Source of the DNA: Limnohabitans sp. G3-2 | GTDB taxonomy: Bacteria; Pseudomonadota; Gammaproteobacteria; Burkholderiales; Burkholderiaceae_C | Length of the DNA stretch: 64,000 nt | Direction of reading: 5' to 3' | Assembly (NCBI RefSeq): GCF_002778275.1 | Contig: NZ_NESG01000001.1 | Location: 418,980-482,979, forward strand | In this document: piece after piece, positions 49,311 through 58,218 of the stretch | Layout of the letters: the number at the start of each line of letters is the position of its first letter | Numbering within the stretch: position 1 is the first letter of the stretch | Position numbers and translations under genes: made by a program | The notes under the pieces: generated by a model | What the model was told of the DNA's origin: nothing | Seen by the model: only the letters and a program-made list of their open reading frames with translations | The model's database searches: none

Positions 49311-49332
49311 AATTGGGAGCTGACTCCAATTT
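49311..49332. repeat. Palindrome of the AATTGGG...CCAATT family
   Basis: AATTGGGAGCTGACTCCAAT, a degenerate copy lying 22 bases before the REP cluster. A sister copy (49648-49668) stands 27 bases past its other end. Confidence 0.55.
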
Positions 49333-49353
49333 ACCTTCACTGGCTCCGACCAC

Positions 49354-49621
49354 CATTCGCGAGCAGGGGCTCGCTCCTACAAAAAACCAGAGACCACTCT
49401 CTTGTGGGAATCCTGCCTTTGTTGGAGGCACTGCTTGCGTGGGCTCGCTGCCTTCGTGGGAGGCCGCCCCTGCGGCCGAATGCCTGCTCAGGCCAGCGTT
49501 TGTGGGAGGCCGCCCCTGCGGCCGAATGCTTGCTGTGGCCAGCGTTTGTGGGAGGCCGCCCCTGCGGCCGAATGCCTGCACTGGCCCCGACCACCATTCG
49601 CGAGCAGGGGCTCGCTCCCAC
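49354..49621. repeat. REP cluster between TumE-like pair and the interrupted ATPase gene
   Basis: Inverted type B at 49354-49380 and 49595-49621, with forward type A at 49456, 49502 and 49548 between them. The 505-base gap 49174-49678 holds no gene beyond these repeats. Confidence 0.85.
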
Positions 49622-49678
49622 AAAGACCCAAAACTCCCCCCCTGAACAATCGGGATCTGACCCCAATTAACTCCAGCG

Positions 49679-50640
49679 TCAACACGCCACCTGCTGCAAA
49701 AAACCGCGGGGGTTGCTTGAAAACTGCAGAAAGTAGTCAGGCGTGATGATCACGCGCAACGCTTGGGGGGACTGTGCGCAAAACAAGTCCAAACCTTTGG
49801 CCGACTTTTTGCGGCCCGACTTCACCTCGATCGCATACAGCGTATCGCGGTACTGGTAAACAAAATCCACCTCGGCATTGCGCTCGCGCCAATAAAACAC
49901 CTGCCCCGGTTGTTGCACCAATTCAGCGCCGACCGCCAACTCAAACGCCCTTCCACGTTGCTCGGCGTTTTGCAACACATTCACGCCAACGGCCATGCTG
50001 AAAAGCGCGGGGCAAGCAGGCAGCATCTTCGGGCTGGAGCTGCGGGCCAACCAAGCTTTGTGCGAATACTTTTGCAACGCATGCAACAAAAAAGCGCCGC
50101 CATACAAGTCAATGTAATGCTTGATCAAGTCGGTGTTGCCCTTGTCTTGCAACTGCCCCAGCAGCTTGGTGTAACTGATCTCTTGAGCCGGGTAGGCGCA
50201 CAAAATCTGAAACGCTTGGCGAAACAGCGCAGGGTTGGCCACCTTGTGGCTCTGCAAAATGTCTTTGCCAATCACCGCCTCCACAATCGCGTCTTTCATG
50301 TAGGCGTACCAACGGTCAGGGTCTTGCTCAAGTGCCACCGCACCCGGATAACCGCCAAACGCCAAATAGCGCGGCAAGTCATAGTCAAATGCGGCCTGCA
50401 GTTCGGCAAACGTCCAGTGATGCACACGCAGCAGCTCAAAGCGCCCTGCCAGACTTTCTGTGACACCCGCCTGAATTTGTAAAGCACTAGAGCCCAACAG
50501 CAACAAACGCAAACGCCCGGGCTTGGCATCCCACAACGCCTTGATGGTTTCGGGCCAATTGGCCACCTTTTGAATCTCGTCGATCACCAACAGCGCGCCA
50601 TCGCCCAACAACAAGGCTTGCTGCCATTGCTCCAACAACC
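49679..50640 (-). pseudogene. C-terminal part of an AAA/DUF4143 ATPase split by the transposon
   Basis: Codons from LEQWQQALLLGDG onward. Walker B is GALLVIDEIQKV. The family C terminus with the nuclease-like RNAEVDFVYQYRDTLYAIEVKSG is intact. The open frame also runs 25 bases into the transposon, which supplies a false ATG (MVNITGIRR). With the N-terminal part (62691-62890) the gene would encode 384 aa. Such ATPases occur as single, often mobile-associated genes; function unclear. Confidence 0.88.
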
Positions 50641-50992
50641 TGCGTATTCCAGTGATGTTGACCAATCAACCCAGCAACGTGACCAACTAGTCCAATCGTT
50701 GTAACCATCGACAGCTATCGGCCAAAAGCGGACGATGCTGTTGTTGTATCAATCTGTGATTTAGGCTGGTTGTAGTCACTCGCGGTAAGTGGACGTCATA
50801 GTTGCGGCGATTACTACCGGTCATTTAAGCGGGAGGAGCTACGAGGACCGTTGTAATTGAAATACCGGTCACTCGACATGCCGCGTATGCGATCCGTGCT
50901 TATGCGAACATGATCGGGCGGTCTGGTGCTGGCTGTACAGACACCCCGCTGTCATGGAGTCAGTCGCCATCACTATCTTTTACAGTCCCGTC
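50641..50992. other. Transposon left end, non-coding
   Basis: Terminal TGCGTATTCCAG, then TGACCA at 50659 and 50680 and a one-mismatch TAACCA at 50702, spaced 21-22 bases. These match the array at the right end and are probably transposase binding sites. The rest of this stretch holds no gene I can support. Confidence 0.65.
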
Positions 50993-51385
50993 TCACCAAA
51001 TCCGTAACCGCTGCTCCTCCCACAGCGCAGGCGGGTCCACCGCAAGATCAAACAGCGTCAGGTGATCCGGCAGCGTATCCTCCAAAATCGCCTCGACGAT
51101 GTCCGGTGCCAGCGTAGTCAAATTCACCATCCGGCTGACGTAGCTGTTGTCGACTCCCTCCAGCGCTACATTTTCAGTCAGGTTTTTCAACTTGCCGTAC
51201 TCCAGCATTGCCAACCACCGGTGGCCCCTGGCCAGCGCCAGTTCCAGCGGTGTGGCCGCCACGTCCCACGGCCGCAGCAGTTTCCCCGGTCGCCTTGATT
51301 GCTCATTGGGCAGTCTCATTTGTTTGCGCCCGCTGCGGCGGTTGTTATGAATCGGTACAGCGCGATCCGGCCCTCTCTGGTTCAC
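50993..51385 (-). CDS. HTH protein remnant from a recombinase module
   Basis: 130 aa as an open frame, but only the part from about residue 40 looks like a known protein: WDVAATPLELALARGHRWLAMLEYGKLKNLTENVALEGVDNSYVSRMVNLTTLAPDIVEAILEDTLPDHLTLFDL. This has a KorB/ParB-like helix-turn-helix (GVDNSYVSRMVNL). Such small proteins accompany serine recombinases in phage- or plasmid-like elements, and none is present here. The basic N-terminal 40 residues look unrelated, so this is probably a truncated leftover. Confidence 0.5.
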   Translation of the reverse strand: MNQRGPDRAVPIHNNRRSGRKQMRLPNEQSRRPGKLLRPWDVAATPLELALARGHRWLAMLEYGKLKNLTENVALEGVDNSYVSRMVNLTTLAPDIVEAILEDTLPDHLTLFDLAVDPPALWEEQRLRIW

Positions 51386-51399
51386 GCAAAAGGCGTTAT

Positions 51400-52821
51400 T
51401 CAGGGCCGACTAAGTAGTTCAGTCGCTTGCCTCATCCTTGCTTGAAGCCCTGGAAAAACAAGCCTGAATCGAGTCCACTCCTGGTCTGAAGTAACCGAGA
51501 TCGCCCCGCCATGGGCCTCGACGATGGCTTTGGTAATCGACAGCCCCAAGCCTGCCCCGTCAGAAGCTGGGTGCCTGCGTGCTGAGTCTGCGCGATAGAA
51601 GCGCTCGAAGACTCTCTGCTGGACATCCAATGGAATCTCCTTGCCCGTGTTTTTGACAGTGACTTCAATTCCACGCGACGAACTTTCGATTCTGACGCCC
51701 ACGACACCGCCGACTGGTGCATGCCTGAGCGCATTGGATAGGAGGTTGCTCAAGGCACGTCTGAACATCAAACGATCGCCATAGATTCGCCCATCACCTT
51801 CCACGCTCATCAAGATGCGTTTTTCGTCCGCAACGGCTTCATAAAATTCAACGAGTTCGCGAGCTCCTTGTGCTGCCGAGAAGGACTCCTTATGGGGCAG
51901 GTCTACCCCCCGCTCTGTCTTGGCGAGGAATAGCATGTCTGATACCACCCGAGCCAAACGCTGCAATTCCTCTGCGTTGGACGCCAGCGTATCTTGGTAT
52001 GTCTTAAGGTCGCGTTGGGTGGACAGCGTCACCTGTGTTTGGGTGAGGAGATTGCTGATGGGTGTGCGAAGTTCATGTGCCAAATCCGCCGCAAAATCAG
52101 CAAGCTGTTTGAAGTCGTTCTGCAGGCGACCCAACATCTCATTGAGTTCCCTTGCCAAATCTGCCATTTCAATCGGGACGGCATCCTCGGGCATGCGCTC
52201 TTGCAACTGTTGGCCTGTCACTGCAGCGGCGCGACGTTTCATTGCGCGCAGCGGAGACATGCCTTGATGAGCCGCGAACCAAGCCAAGAATCCGCTTAGA
52301 AGAATGGCCAGCACAGCATAGATCGCAATGCTGCGCCGGAGCTCCCTCATGAATTCTTGGTGGTGCTGCGTATCGACGGCGAGTGATATTTGGAGCGGCC
52401 CGGCCATTCCCTGAACCATGCCAGCAGTAAAGCTCATCTCATGGAACTCGCGACCGCCACTCCTCCAAGACTGAAGCCCGTGGCCGTCGTCATTCGTGAT
52501 GAATGATGCTTGCGTAGTCGGGCCGCTGTATCCGTTGGTCTGGTACAACTTTTCACCCTGCGGTCCTTTGACCAGAGCGTAAAGGCTGTGGTGATGGCTC
52601 AATGCTTCGTTCAGGCGACTGCGAGCTTCTTCATGGGATCGAGAACTGGCCAGAATGCCCTCGATCAGGTGCTTTTTATCATCCAAGGCGGCGCTATCGA
52701 GGTCGACGAAGTGCCTATCAGCCTCTACCATGAAAAGAAGCGCCAAGCCCAGGATGACCGAACTGGCCAGCGCTATAAAAAAGATGGTGAGGCGGGATGT
52801 CAGTGACAGCCTGCGAAACAT
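51400..52821 (-). CDS. Heavy-metal sensor histidine kinase (CusS-like)
   Basis: 473 aa. N-terminal membrane helix (LTIFFIALASSVILGLALLFMVE), a periplasmic sensor loop, and a second helix (IAIYAVLAILLSGFLAWF). Then HAMP, the phosphoacceptor His in FAADLAHELRTPISNLL, N-box NLLSNALRHAP and G-box DGAGLGLSITKAIVEAHGG. The loop is not rich in Met or Cys, so copper sensing is inferred from the neighbours. Its start directly abuts the regulator stop. Confidence 0.92.
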   Translation of the reverse strand: MFRRLSLTSRLTIFFIALASSVILGLALLFMVEADRHFVDLDSAALDDKKHLIEGILASSRSHEEARSRLNEALSHHHSLYALVKGPQGEKLYQTNGYSGPTTQASFITNDDGHGLQSWRSGGREFHEMSFTAGMVQGMAGPLQISLAVDTQHHQEFMRELRRSIAIYAVLAILLSGFLAWFAAHQGMSPLRAMKRRAAAVTGQQLQERMPEDAVPIEMADLARELNEMLGRLQNDFKQLADFAADLAHELRTPISNLLTQTQVTLSTQRDLKTYQDTLASNAEELQRLARVVSDMLFLAKTERGVDLPHKESFSAAQGARELVEFYEAVADEKRILMSVEGDGRIYGDRLMFRRALSNLLSNALRHAPVGGVVGVRIESSSRGIEVTVKNTGKEIPLDVQQRVFERFYRADSARRHPASDGAGLGLSITKAIVEAHGGAISVTSDQEWTRFRLVFPGLQARMRQATELLSRP

Positions 52822-53505
52822 CTAGCGACCCTCCGGCGCTTCGAGCACGTAGCCCATGCCGCGTACAGTTTGGATCAGCTTGAACTGGTGATCATCATCG
52901 ATCTTGACGCGCAGACGCCTCATGGCCACCTCGATGACGTTAGTGTCGCTGTCGAAGTTCATGTCCCAAACCTGAGAGGCGATCAGCGACCTGGGCAGGA
53001 CTTCTCCCTGCCTACGCATCAGCAGTTCTAGCAATCCAAACTCCTTGGCGGTGAGATTAAGGCGCTTGCCGTCTCGGGTGACGCGGCGGCGTAGCAGATC
53101 AAGTTGGAGGTCTGCCACCTGCAAGATCGTGGATTCGGTGCCACTACGACCGCGGCGCACAATGGTGCGAACCCGGGCCAAGAGCTCGGCAAAGGAAAAC
53201 GGCTTGACGAGGTAATCGTCGGCGCCTAATTCAAGCCCCTTCACGCGATCTTCCACCTGATCGCGGGCGGTGAGAAACATGGCTGGCACTTGTAGGCCTT
53301 CATGACGTATCGCCTGCAGGACCTCCCAACCGTTCATGCCCGGCATCATCACATCCAGGATCGCGAGATCGTAGTTACCGCCAAGAGCTAGGTGAAGGCC
53401 GTCGGGCCCATTTCTGGCCAAGTCCACAACGAAACCGGCCTCGATCAGTCCCTGGCGCAGATATGCCCCGGTCTTGGGCTCATCTTCCACAATCAAAATT
53501 TTCAT
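52822..53505 (-). CDS. OmpR-type response regulator of metal resistance (CusR/CopR-like)
   Basis: 227 aa. Receiver domain with Glu7-Asp8, phospho-acceptor Asp51 ([16 protein letters not shown]) and Lys in [16 protein letters not shown]. The C-terminal winged helix ([55 protein letters not shown]) is typical of the CusR/CopR group. ATG 53505 begins the receiver domain. Divergent from the copper genes, with an operator-like site between. Confidence 0.93.
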   Translation of the reverse strand: MKILIVEDEPKTGAYLRQGLIEAGFVVDLARNGPDGLHLALGGNYDLAILDVMMPGMNGWEVLQAIRHEGLQVPAMFLTARDQVEDRVKGLELGADDYLVKPFSFAELLARVRTIVRRGRSGTESTILQVADLQLDLLRRRVTRDGKRLNLTAKEFGLLELLMRRQGEVLPRSLIASQVWDMNFDSDTNVIEVAMRRLRVKIDDDHQFKLIQTVRGMGYVLEAPEGR

Positions 53506-53567
53506 TGGCAACTGACCCTCTATGGCAGACCTGAGTATGACGACTTCCATTTGTTGCGATGGCAAGA

Positions 53568-53582
53568 TGACAAATATGTAAT
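53568..53582. promoter_or_regulatory. Copper-box-like operator
   Basis: TGACAAATATGTAAT is TGACA-N4-TGTAA, one base from the CusR/CopR dyad TGACA-N4-TGTCA. It sits between the divergent regulator and cargo genes, 63 and 77 bases from the two start codons. Confidence 0.55.
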
Positions 53583-53658
53583 CTTTTCGACATCGTGCTG
53601 ACGACTTGGTATTTTAATAATTCCCCCTATCTATGTTACCGATCACATTGAGGAAACC

Positions 53659-53982
53659 ATGCTCGTCAGACGTTCACTATTATTCGCACAGACATGTCTC
53701 GCCCTGAGTTGTGCCATCTTAGCTGGTGTAGCCGCGGCCCAAGCCACCAGCGAGCCCGTGAAAAATCTTTCGGTGGTGGAAGTTGAGTACAAGTCTGCAC
53801 TTAGTGACTTCCGCCCCTATAACGACCAGGCCATTCAGTCATGGGTCAAAGCCAACGACTTGGTAGGTCGTATTGGAGGCTGGCGCAGCTATGCCAAGGA
53901 GGTCGCGACAGGTGAGGCCCTGAAGGACGCCTCTGACGTGCCTGATACGCAATCTGGTCATCATGGGGGAGTCAAGCCATGA
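53659..53982 (+). CDS. Periplasmic protein of unknown function in the copper operon
   Basis: 107 aa with a signal peptide (RSLLFAQTCLALSCAILAGVAAAQA). The mature part (VVEVEYKSALSDFRPYNDQAIQSWVKANDLVGRIGGWRSYAKE) ends in a His-containing tail DTQSGHHGGVKP. No family is recognised. It is first in the operon and overlaps the TolC-like gene by 4 bases, so it is probably part of copper handling. Confidence 0.7.
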   Translation: MLVRRSLLFAQTCLALSCAILAGVAAAQATSEPVKNLSVVEVEYKSALSDFRPYNDQAIQSWVKANDLVGRIGGWRSYAKEVATGEALKDASDVPDTQSGHHGGVKP

Positions 53983-55412
53983 AGCGCATCCCAAGCACCT
54001 CGCTAGGGAAACTGGCGCTATCCGCGATCGCCTTGGCCACGCTTGCCGGTTGCGCCACTGTTAGCCTCGAACAAAACGTTGCCCGGGTGAACGAGGAGGC
54101 CAAGAGTTTTGCCGAAGGGCAGATTTCTCTCGCGCGGACTGCCGATGAGCGCGAACAGCGTGCGCAGGCGGCCCAGAAGCTGCTTCAAAACATTCTGGGT
54201 CAGCGCGAGGCGGTCCAGCTGGCGCTCGTCAACAGCCCATCGCTCCAAGCGTTGCTGGCTCAAGGTTGGGCGGAGTCCGCAGATGCGGCACAAGTGGGCA
54301 GGATTGCAAACCCGGTCTTCTCCCTGGAACGCATGGTGGCCGGTGATGCGCTGGAGTTAAACCGTGCGCTTTCCTTTGGTCTGCTCGATATTCTGACCCT
54401 CCCTAGTCGCCAGGGAATCGCCAACCGTCGCATCGAAGTGGCCCATCTGCGACTGTCGAGTGATGTGGTCGACCAGGTCACCCGCGTGCGCCAGGCATGG
54501 GTCCGCGCCGTGGCTGCCCAACAGACGCTTCAGTATGCCAAGCAGGTGTATGAAAGCGCTGCAGCGAGTGCCGAACTGGCTCGCAGGATGCAGGCCATAG
54601 GCAACTTCAATCGCCTCACACGGGCTCGTGAGCAGGCCTTCTATGCGGACGCAGGGACCCGATTGGCAACAGCAACTCACCAAGTAACTGCTGCCCGCGA
54701 AGAGTTCGTACGCGTACTCGGTCTGGATGCCCAACAGGCCCAGATGCTCAAACTGCCGGACCGCTTGCCTGAACTACCCAAACAGGCGCTCGATCCGCAG
54801 GGCGTTGCGACGTTTGCTACGCGTAACCGCCTCGACATCCGTCTTGCCCAAAGCACACTGGATGCTTCCGCCAGAGCCCAGGGTTTGAACATGGTCACCA
54901 GCATCACCGACATTGAACTGAGGGCCATGCGCAACACCAGCACGAACAGCGTGGCGGGTGAGCGCAGCGTAGCGCGAGGGTATGAAATCGCGGTACGCCT
55001 GCCCATCTTTGATTGGGGGGGCATGCAGCGCGATGCCATGAACGCACGCACCTTGGCCGCAGCCAATCAGCTTGAGGCGACCGTCCGCTCGGCGGGTTCA
55101 AGCTTGCGAGAAAGCTACTCCTCCTATCGCACGGCTTATGACATTGCACGGCACAACCGGGACGAGGTGATACCGCTTCGTAAGGTTATCTCAGAAGAGA
55201 ACCAACTGCGCTACAACGGAATGATCATCGGCATCTTCGAGTTGCTGGCGGACTCACGTGATCAGGTCTCTACGGTCATGGCTGCGATCGGAGCCGAGCA
55301 GCAGTTTTGGCTAGCGGATGCCGCGCTACAAGCCTCACTGGTCGGGCGACCGATGAACACTCCGCTGGCAGCCATGCCCAGTGCGCCAGCCGGTGGCGCT
55401 GCGCCTCATTGA
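53979..55412 (+). CDS. TolC/OprM-family outer-membrane efflux lipoprotein
   Basis: 477 aa. Lipobox LAGC at Cys25 follows a signal peptide. The remainder is helical with the two-repeat OEP pattern (VALVNSPSLQALLAQGWAESADAAQVGRIANPVFSLERM and the second repeat near LRESYSSYRTAYDIARHNRDEVIPLRKVISEENQLRYNGMIIGIFELLADSRDQ). It is an outer-membrane channel. No RND pump or adaptor gene is present in the transposon, so it must work with host partners or differently. Confidence 0.88.
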   Translation: MKRIPSTSLGKLALSAIALATLAGCATVSLEQNVARVNEEAKSFAEGQISLARTADEREQRAQAAQKLLQNILGQREAVQLALVNSPSLQALLAQGWAESADAAQVGRIANPVFSLERMVAGDALELNRALSFGLLDILTLPSRQGIANRRIEVAHLRLSSDVVDQVTRVRQAWVRAVAAQQTLQYAKQVYESAAASAELARRMQAIGNFNRLTRAREQAFYADAGTRLATATHQVTAAREEFVRVLGLDAQQAQMLKLPDRLPELPKQALDPQGVATFATRNRLDIRLAQSTLDASARAQGLNMVTSITDIELRAMRNTSTNSVAGERSVARGYEIAVRLPIFDWGGMQRDAMNARTLAAANQLEATVRSAGSSLRESYSSYRTAYDIARHNRDEVIPLRKVISEENQLRYNGMIIGIFELLADSRDQVSTVMAAIGAEQQFWLADAALQASLVGRPMNTPLAAMPSAPAGGAAPH

Positions 55413-56840
55413 ATGAAAGATACAACGATGACTTCCAGAAGAGACTTTTTTAAGTACGCCGGGATTGCTGGTGGTGCCGTGGCCGCCAGCGCGGTCAGCC
55501 GCGTGGCGATGGCCGCTCTGCCTGAGCCTGTAATACAGACCAGCCCTAACACCATGGCGCCGCTTGTCCCCAACAGCGGACGCGCCTACAACCCGGTGGT
55601 GACGCTGAATGGATGGACTTTGCCATGGCGCATGAATCAAGGCGTCAAGGAATTTCACCTGGTCGCCGAACCAGTAGTGCGGGAAATGGCCCCTGGCTTT
55701 AAAGCCCATCTCTGGGGCTACAACGGCCAGAGCCCGGGGCCCACGATTGAAGTGGTCGAGGGCGATCGCGTACGGATCTTCGTGACCAACAAGCTGCCAG
55801 AGCATACCTCCATTCACTGGCACGGGCAGCGCCTGCCCAACGGCATGGACGGTGTGGCCGGACTGAACCAGCCGGCTATTCCCTCCGGCAAGACGTTTGT
55901 TTACGAGTTCGTCGCGCGCCGGCCTGGCACCTTCATGTACCACCCGCATGCTGATGAGATGACACAGATGGCCATGGGCATGATGGGCTTTTGGGTGACC
56001 CATCCTAAGGTCAAGAATGATCTGATTGATGAGGTCCAGCGAGACTTCTGCTTCCTACTCAACGCCTATGACATCGATCCGGGCAGCTACACCCCCAAGA
56101 TCATGACAATGCTGGACTTCAACCTGTGGAGCTGGAATAGCCGGATATTTCCAGGCATTGACAGCCTCAATGTTCGCCTGAACGACAAGGTGCGTATTCG
56201 CATTGGCAATCTGACGATGACGAACCACCCCATACATTTGCACGGCCATGAGTTCCTCGTCACTGGTACGGACGGTGGCCCGACACCCAAGAGCACCCGC
56301 TGGCATGAAGTGACGACCGATGTGGCCGTCGGTCAGATGCGACAGATCGAGTTTCTGGCAGATGAGGAAGGGGACTGGGCCTTCCACTGTCACAAAAGCC
56401 ATCACACCATGAACGCCATGGGTCATAACGTTCCGACATTGATTGGTGTGGATCACCGTGGCATCGCCAAGAAGATCAATAACCTGATTCCAGACTACAT
56501 GGTCATGGGTGAGCGTGGTATGGCCGACATGACTGAGATGGAAATGCCCATCCCTGACAACACCGCTGCGATGATGACTGGCCAAGGCCCCTTCGGATCG
56601 GTCGAAATGGGTGGCATGTTCAGCGTTCTGAAGGTCCGCCGTAATCAAAAGCCGGGGGACTACAAGGACCCGGGTTGGTACAAGCATCCCGAAGGCACGG
56701 TAGCCCATGAGTACACCGGGCCGTTGACTGAACCAGCGCGCTTCAAGGCGGAGGGAGGGCAGTCCATGCCTCGCGCCCAGATGCCCGCCAAAACGACCGA
56801 AGTCAAGGTGCGCAAGCCCTCATCACATAGCAATCACTGA
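55413..56840 (+). CDS. Tat-exported multicopper oxidase
   Basis: 475 aa. Twin-arginine signal TSRRDFFKYAG followed by an Ala-rich stretch. All four copper motifs are present: HWH (His135, His137), HPH (His177, His179), NHPIHLHGHE (His272, His275, His277) and HCHKSHHTMNAM with the type 1 Cys326. These fit periplasmic copper oxidases that convert Cu(I) to less toxic Cu(II). It starts one base after the TolC-like gene; ATG 55428 is an alternative. Confidence 0.94.
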   Translation: MKDTTMTSRRDFFKYAGIAGGAVAASAVSRVAMAALPEPVIQTSPNTMAPLVPNSGRAYNPVVTLNGWTLPWRMNQGVKEFHLVAEPVVREMAPGFKAHLWGYNGQSPGPTIEVVEGDRVRIFVTNKLPEHTSIHWHGQRLPNGMDGVAGLNQPAIPSGKTFVYEFVARRPGTFMYHPHADEMTQMAMGMMGFWVTHPKVKNDLIDEVQRDFCFLLNAYDIDPGSYTPKIMTMLDFNLWSWNSRIFPGIDSLNVRLNDKVRIRIGNLTMTNHPIHLHGHEFLVTGTDGGPTPKSTRWHEVTTDVAVGQMRQIEFLADEEGDWAFHCHKSHHTMNAMGHNVPTLIGVDHRGIAKKINNLIPDYMVMGERGMADMTEMEMPIPDNTAAMMTGQGPFGSVEMGGMFSVLKVRRNQKPGDYKDPGWYKHPEGTVAHEYTGPLTEPARFKAEGGQSMPRAQMPAKTTEVKVRKPSSHSNH

Positions 56841-56862
56841 ATTTTTTTTCCGGAGTTAACGA

Positions 56863-57357
56863 ATGAAACCCAAGTACATCACTTCTCGCCAAATCTTTGT
56901 TTTGGTTGCTCTGACCCTGTCAGCGTCGGCTTTTGCGGCTGGAAAGCACGCCGGTGGGCATGGCCATGCTGACGAGGAAACCGCAATTGGCAAACCAGGT
57001 GTTGCCTCCAAGGTAACGCAGACCATCAATGTCGATATGACGGATAACATGCGTTACACACCCTCATCTATTCAGGTCAAGCAAGGAGAGACGGTCCGCT
57101 TTGTTGTCAAGAATCAAGGAAAGGTCAAGCACGAATTGAGTCTGGGCACCCAGAAGGAATTGCTCGAGCATCTGGAGCAGATGAAAAAATTCCCAGATAT
57201 GGAACATGACGAACCTGGCAAAGTGACACTATCTCCAGGACAGCAAGGCGAAATTGTTTGGCAATTCACGAAGACTGGAACCGTAAATTTTGCCTGCTTG
57301 ATGCCAGGCCACTACGAAGCTGGGATGAAGGGCGCGATCAAGGTTGGCAAGAAGTAA
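56863..57357 (+). CDS. Periplasmic cupredoxin
   Basis: 164 aa. Signal peptide ending in SAFA, then a His-rich segment (GKHAGGHGHADEE). The cupredoxin fold shows IQVKQGETVRFVVKNQGKVKHELSLGT, with the first His ligand, and NFACLMPGHYEAGMKG, with Cys, His and Met ligands. It is probably an electron or copper carrier for the oxidase encoded 22 bases upstream. Confidence 0.92.
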   Translation: MKPKYITSRQIFVLVALTLSASAFAAGKHAGGHGHADEETAIGKPGVASKVTQTINVDMTDNMRYTPSSIQVKQGETVRFVVKNQGKVKHELSLGTQKELLEHLEQMKKFPDMEHDEPGKVTLSPGQQGEIVWQFTKTGTVNFACLMPGHYEAGMKGAIKVGKK

Positions 57358-57383
57358 TTTCATTACAGGAAAGGGCTGCTGAA

Positions 57384-57866
57384 ATGACTGACAAAAACAG
57401 TTCAAAAAATTCAACGAGGCGGTTGCTATTGTTGGGAATAGCTTCAATGTGCTCGTCCTCAATTGCTATTGCAGCCAGCCCAAACGCTATAGCTATACAA
57501 GTCTGGAAAGACCCTAACTGTGGCTGTTGCAAAGACTGGATTATTCATTTAGAAAAGAATAATTTTTCTTTGAAAGTAAACGATCAAGGTAATAACGCAG
57601 CGCGGGCTCGACTGGGTATGCCTCAAAAGTTCGCTTCATGTCATACAGCTCTGGTCGGTGGATATGTGATTGAGGGGCATGTGCCAGCCGAAGACATTCA
57701 ACGTTTACTCAAAGAAAAACCACAAGCGTTAGGTCTTGCCGTTCCTGGGATGCCTATCGGATCTCCTGGAATGGACGGTCCTGTCTACGGCGCAAGGCGT
57801 GACGCGTATCAAGTCTTGCTAATCCAAAAAGACGGATCATCAAAAGTTTTTAACTCTTACTCATGA
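57384..57866 (+). CDS. DUF411 metal-binding protein
   Basis: 160 aa with a signal-like N terminus (RRLLLLGIASMCSSSIAIAA). The family motif IQVWKDPNCGCCKDWIIHLEKN (CxCC) and PQKFASCHTALVGGYVIEGHVPAEDI are clear. DUF411 proteins accompany copper and silver resistance genes. Base composition is clearly more AT-rich than the upstream cargo, so the 57.4-58.2 kb part may have a separate origin. Confidence 0.9.
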   Translation: MTDKNSSKNSTRRLLLLGIASMCSSSIAIAASPNAIAIQVWKDPNCGCCKDWIIHLEKNNFSLKVNDQGNNAARARLGMPQKFASCHTALVGGYVIEGHVPAEDIQRLLKEKPQALGLAVPGMPIGSPGMDGPVYGARRDAYQVLLIQKDGSSKVFNSYS

Positions 57867-57873
57867 GGAAAAT

Positions 57874-58218
57874 ATGAAAAATATTCAAACCAAAATTGCA
57901 ACTTTACTATTGACCATTGGTGCGGCTCTTCCCTTAAGCAGTTTTTCCCAAGCTGTCATGGATCACAGCAAGATGAACATGTCTCAAATGACGCCGTCTT
58001 TAACCGACGGAGAGGTCAAGAAAATTGATCTCGAAACTGGCAAGGTCACGATCAAACACGGCGAAATCAAACATATGGATATGCCGGGAATGACAATGGT
58101 ATTTACTGCTAAAGATAAGAGTTTATTGACCAGCATCAAGCCAGGCGAAAAAATTAAGTTTATGGTGATCAATGAAGGTGGCAAGATGATCGTCACTGAC
58201 ATCCAGCTAGTTCAGTAA
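57874..58218 (+). CDS. CusF-like periplasmic copper-binding protein
   Basis: 114 aa. Signal peptide, then MDHSKMNMSQM, a Met/His cluster. The CusF core GEVKKIDLETGKVTIKHGEIKHMDMPGMTMVFTAKD contains the Cu(I)-binding His and two Met (MPGMTM). CusF normally passes Cu(I) or Ag(I) to the CusCBA pump, which is absent here. AT-rich like the preceding gene, 7 bases away. Confidence 0.92.
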   Translation: MKNIQTKIATLLLTIGAALPLSSFSQAVMDHSKMNMSQMTPSLTDGEVKKIDLETGKVTIKHGEIKHMDMPGMTMVFTAKDKSLLTSIKPGEKIKFMVINEGGKMIVTDIQLVQ

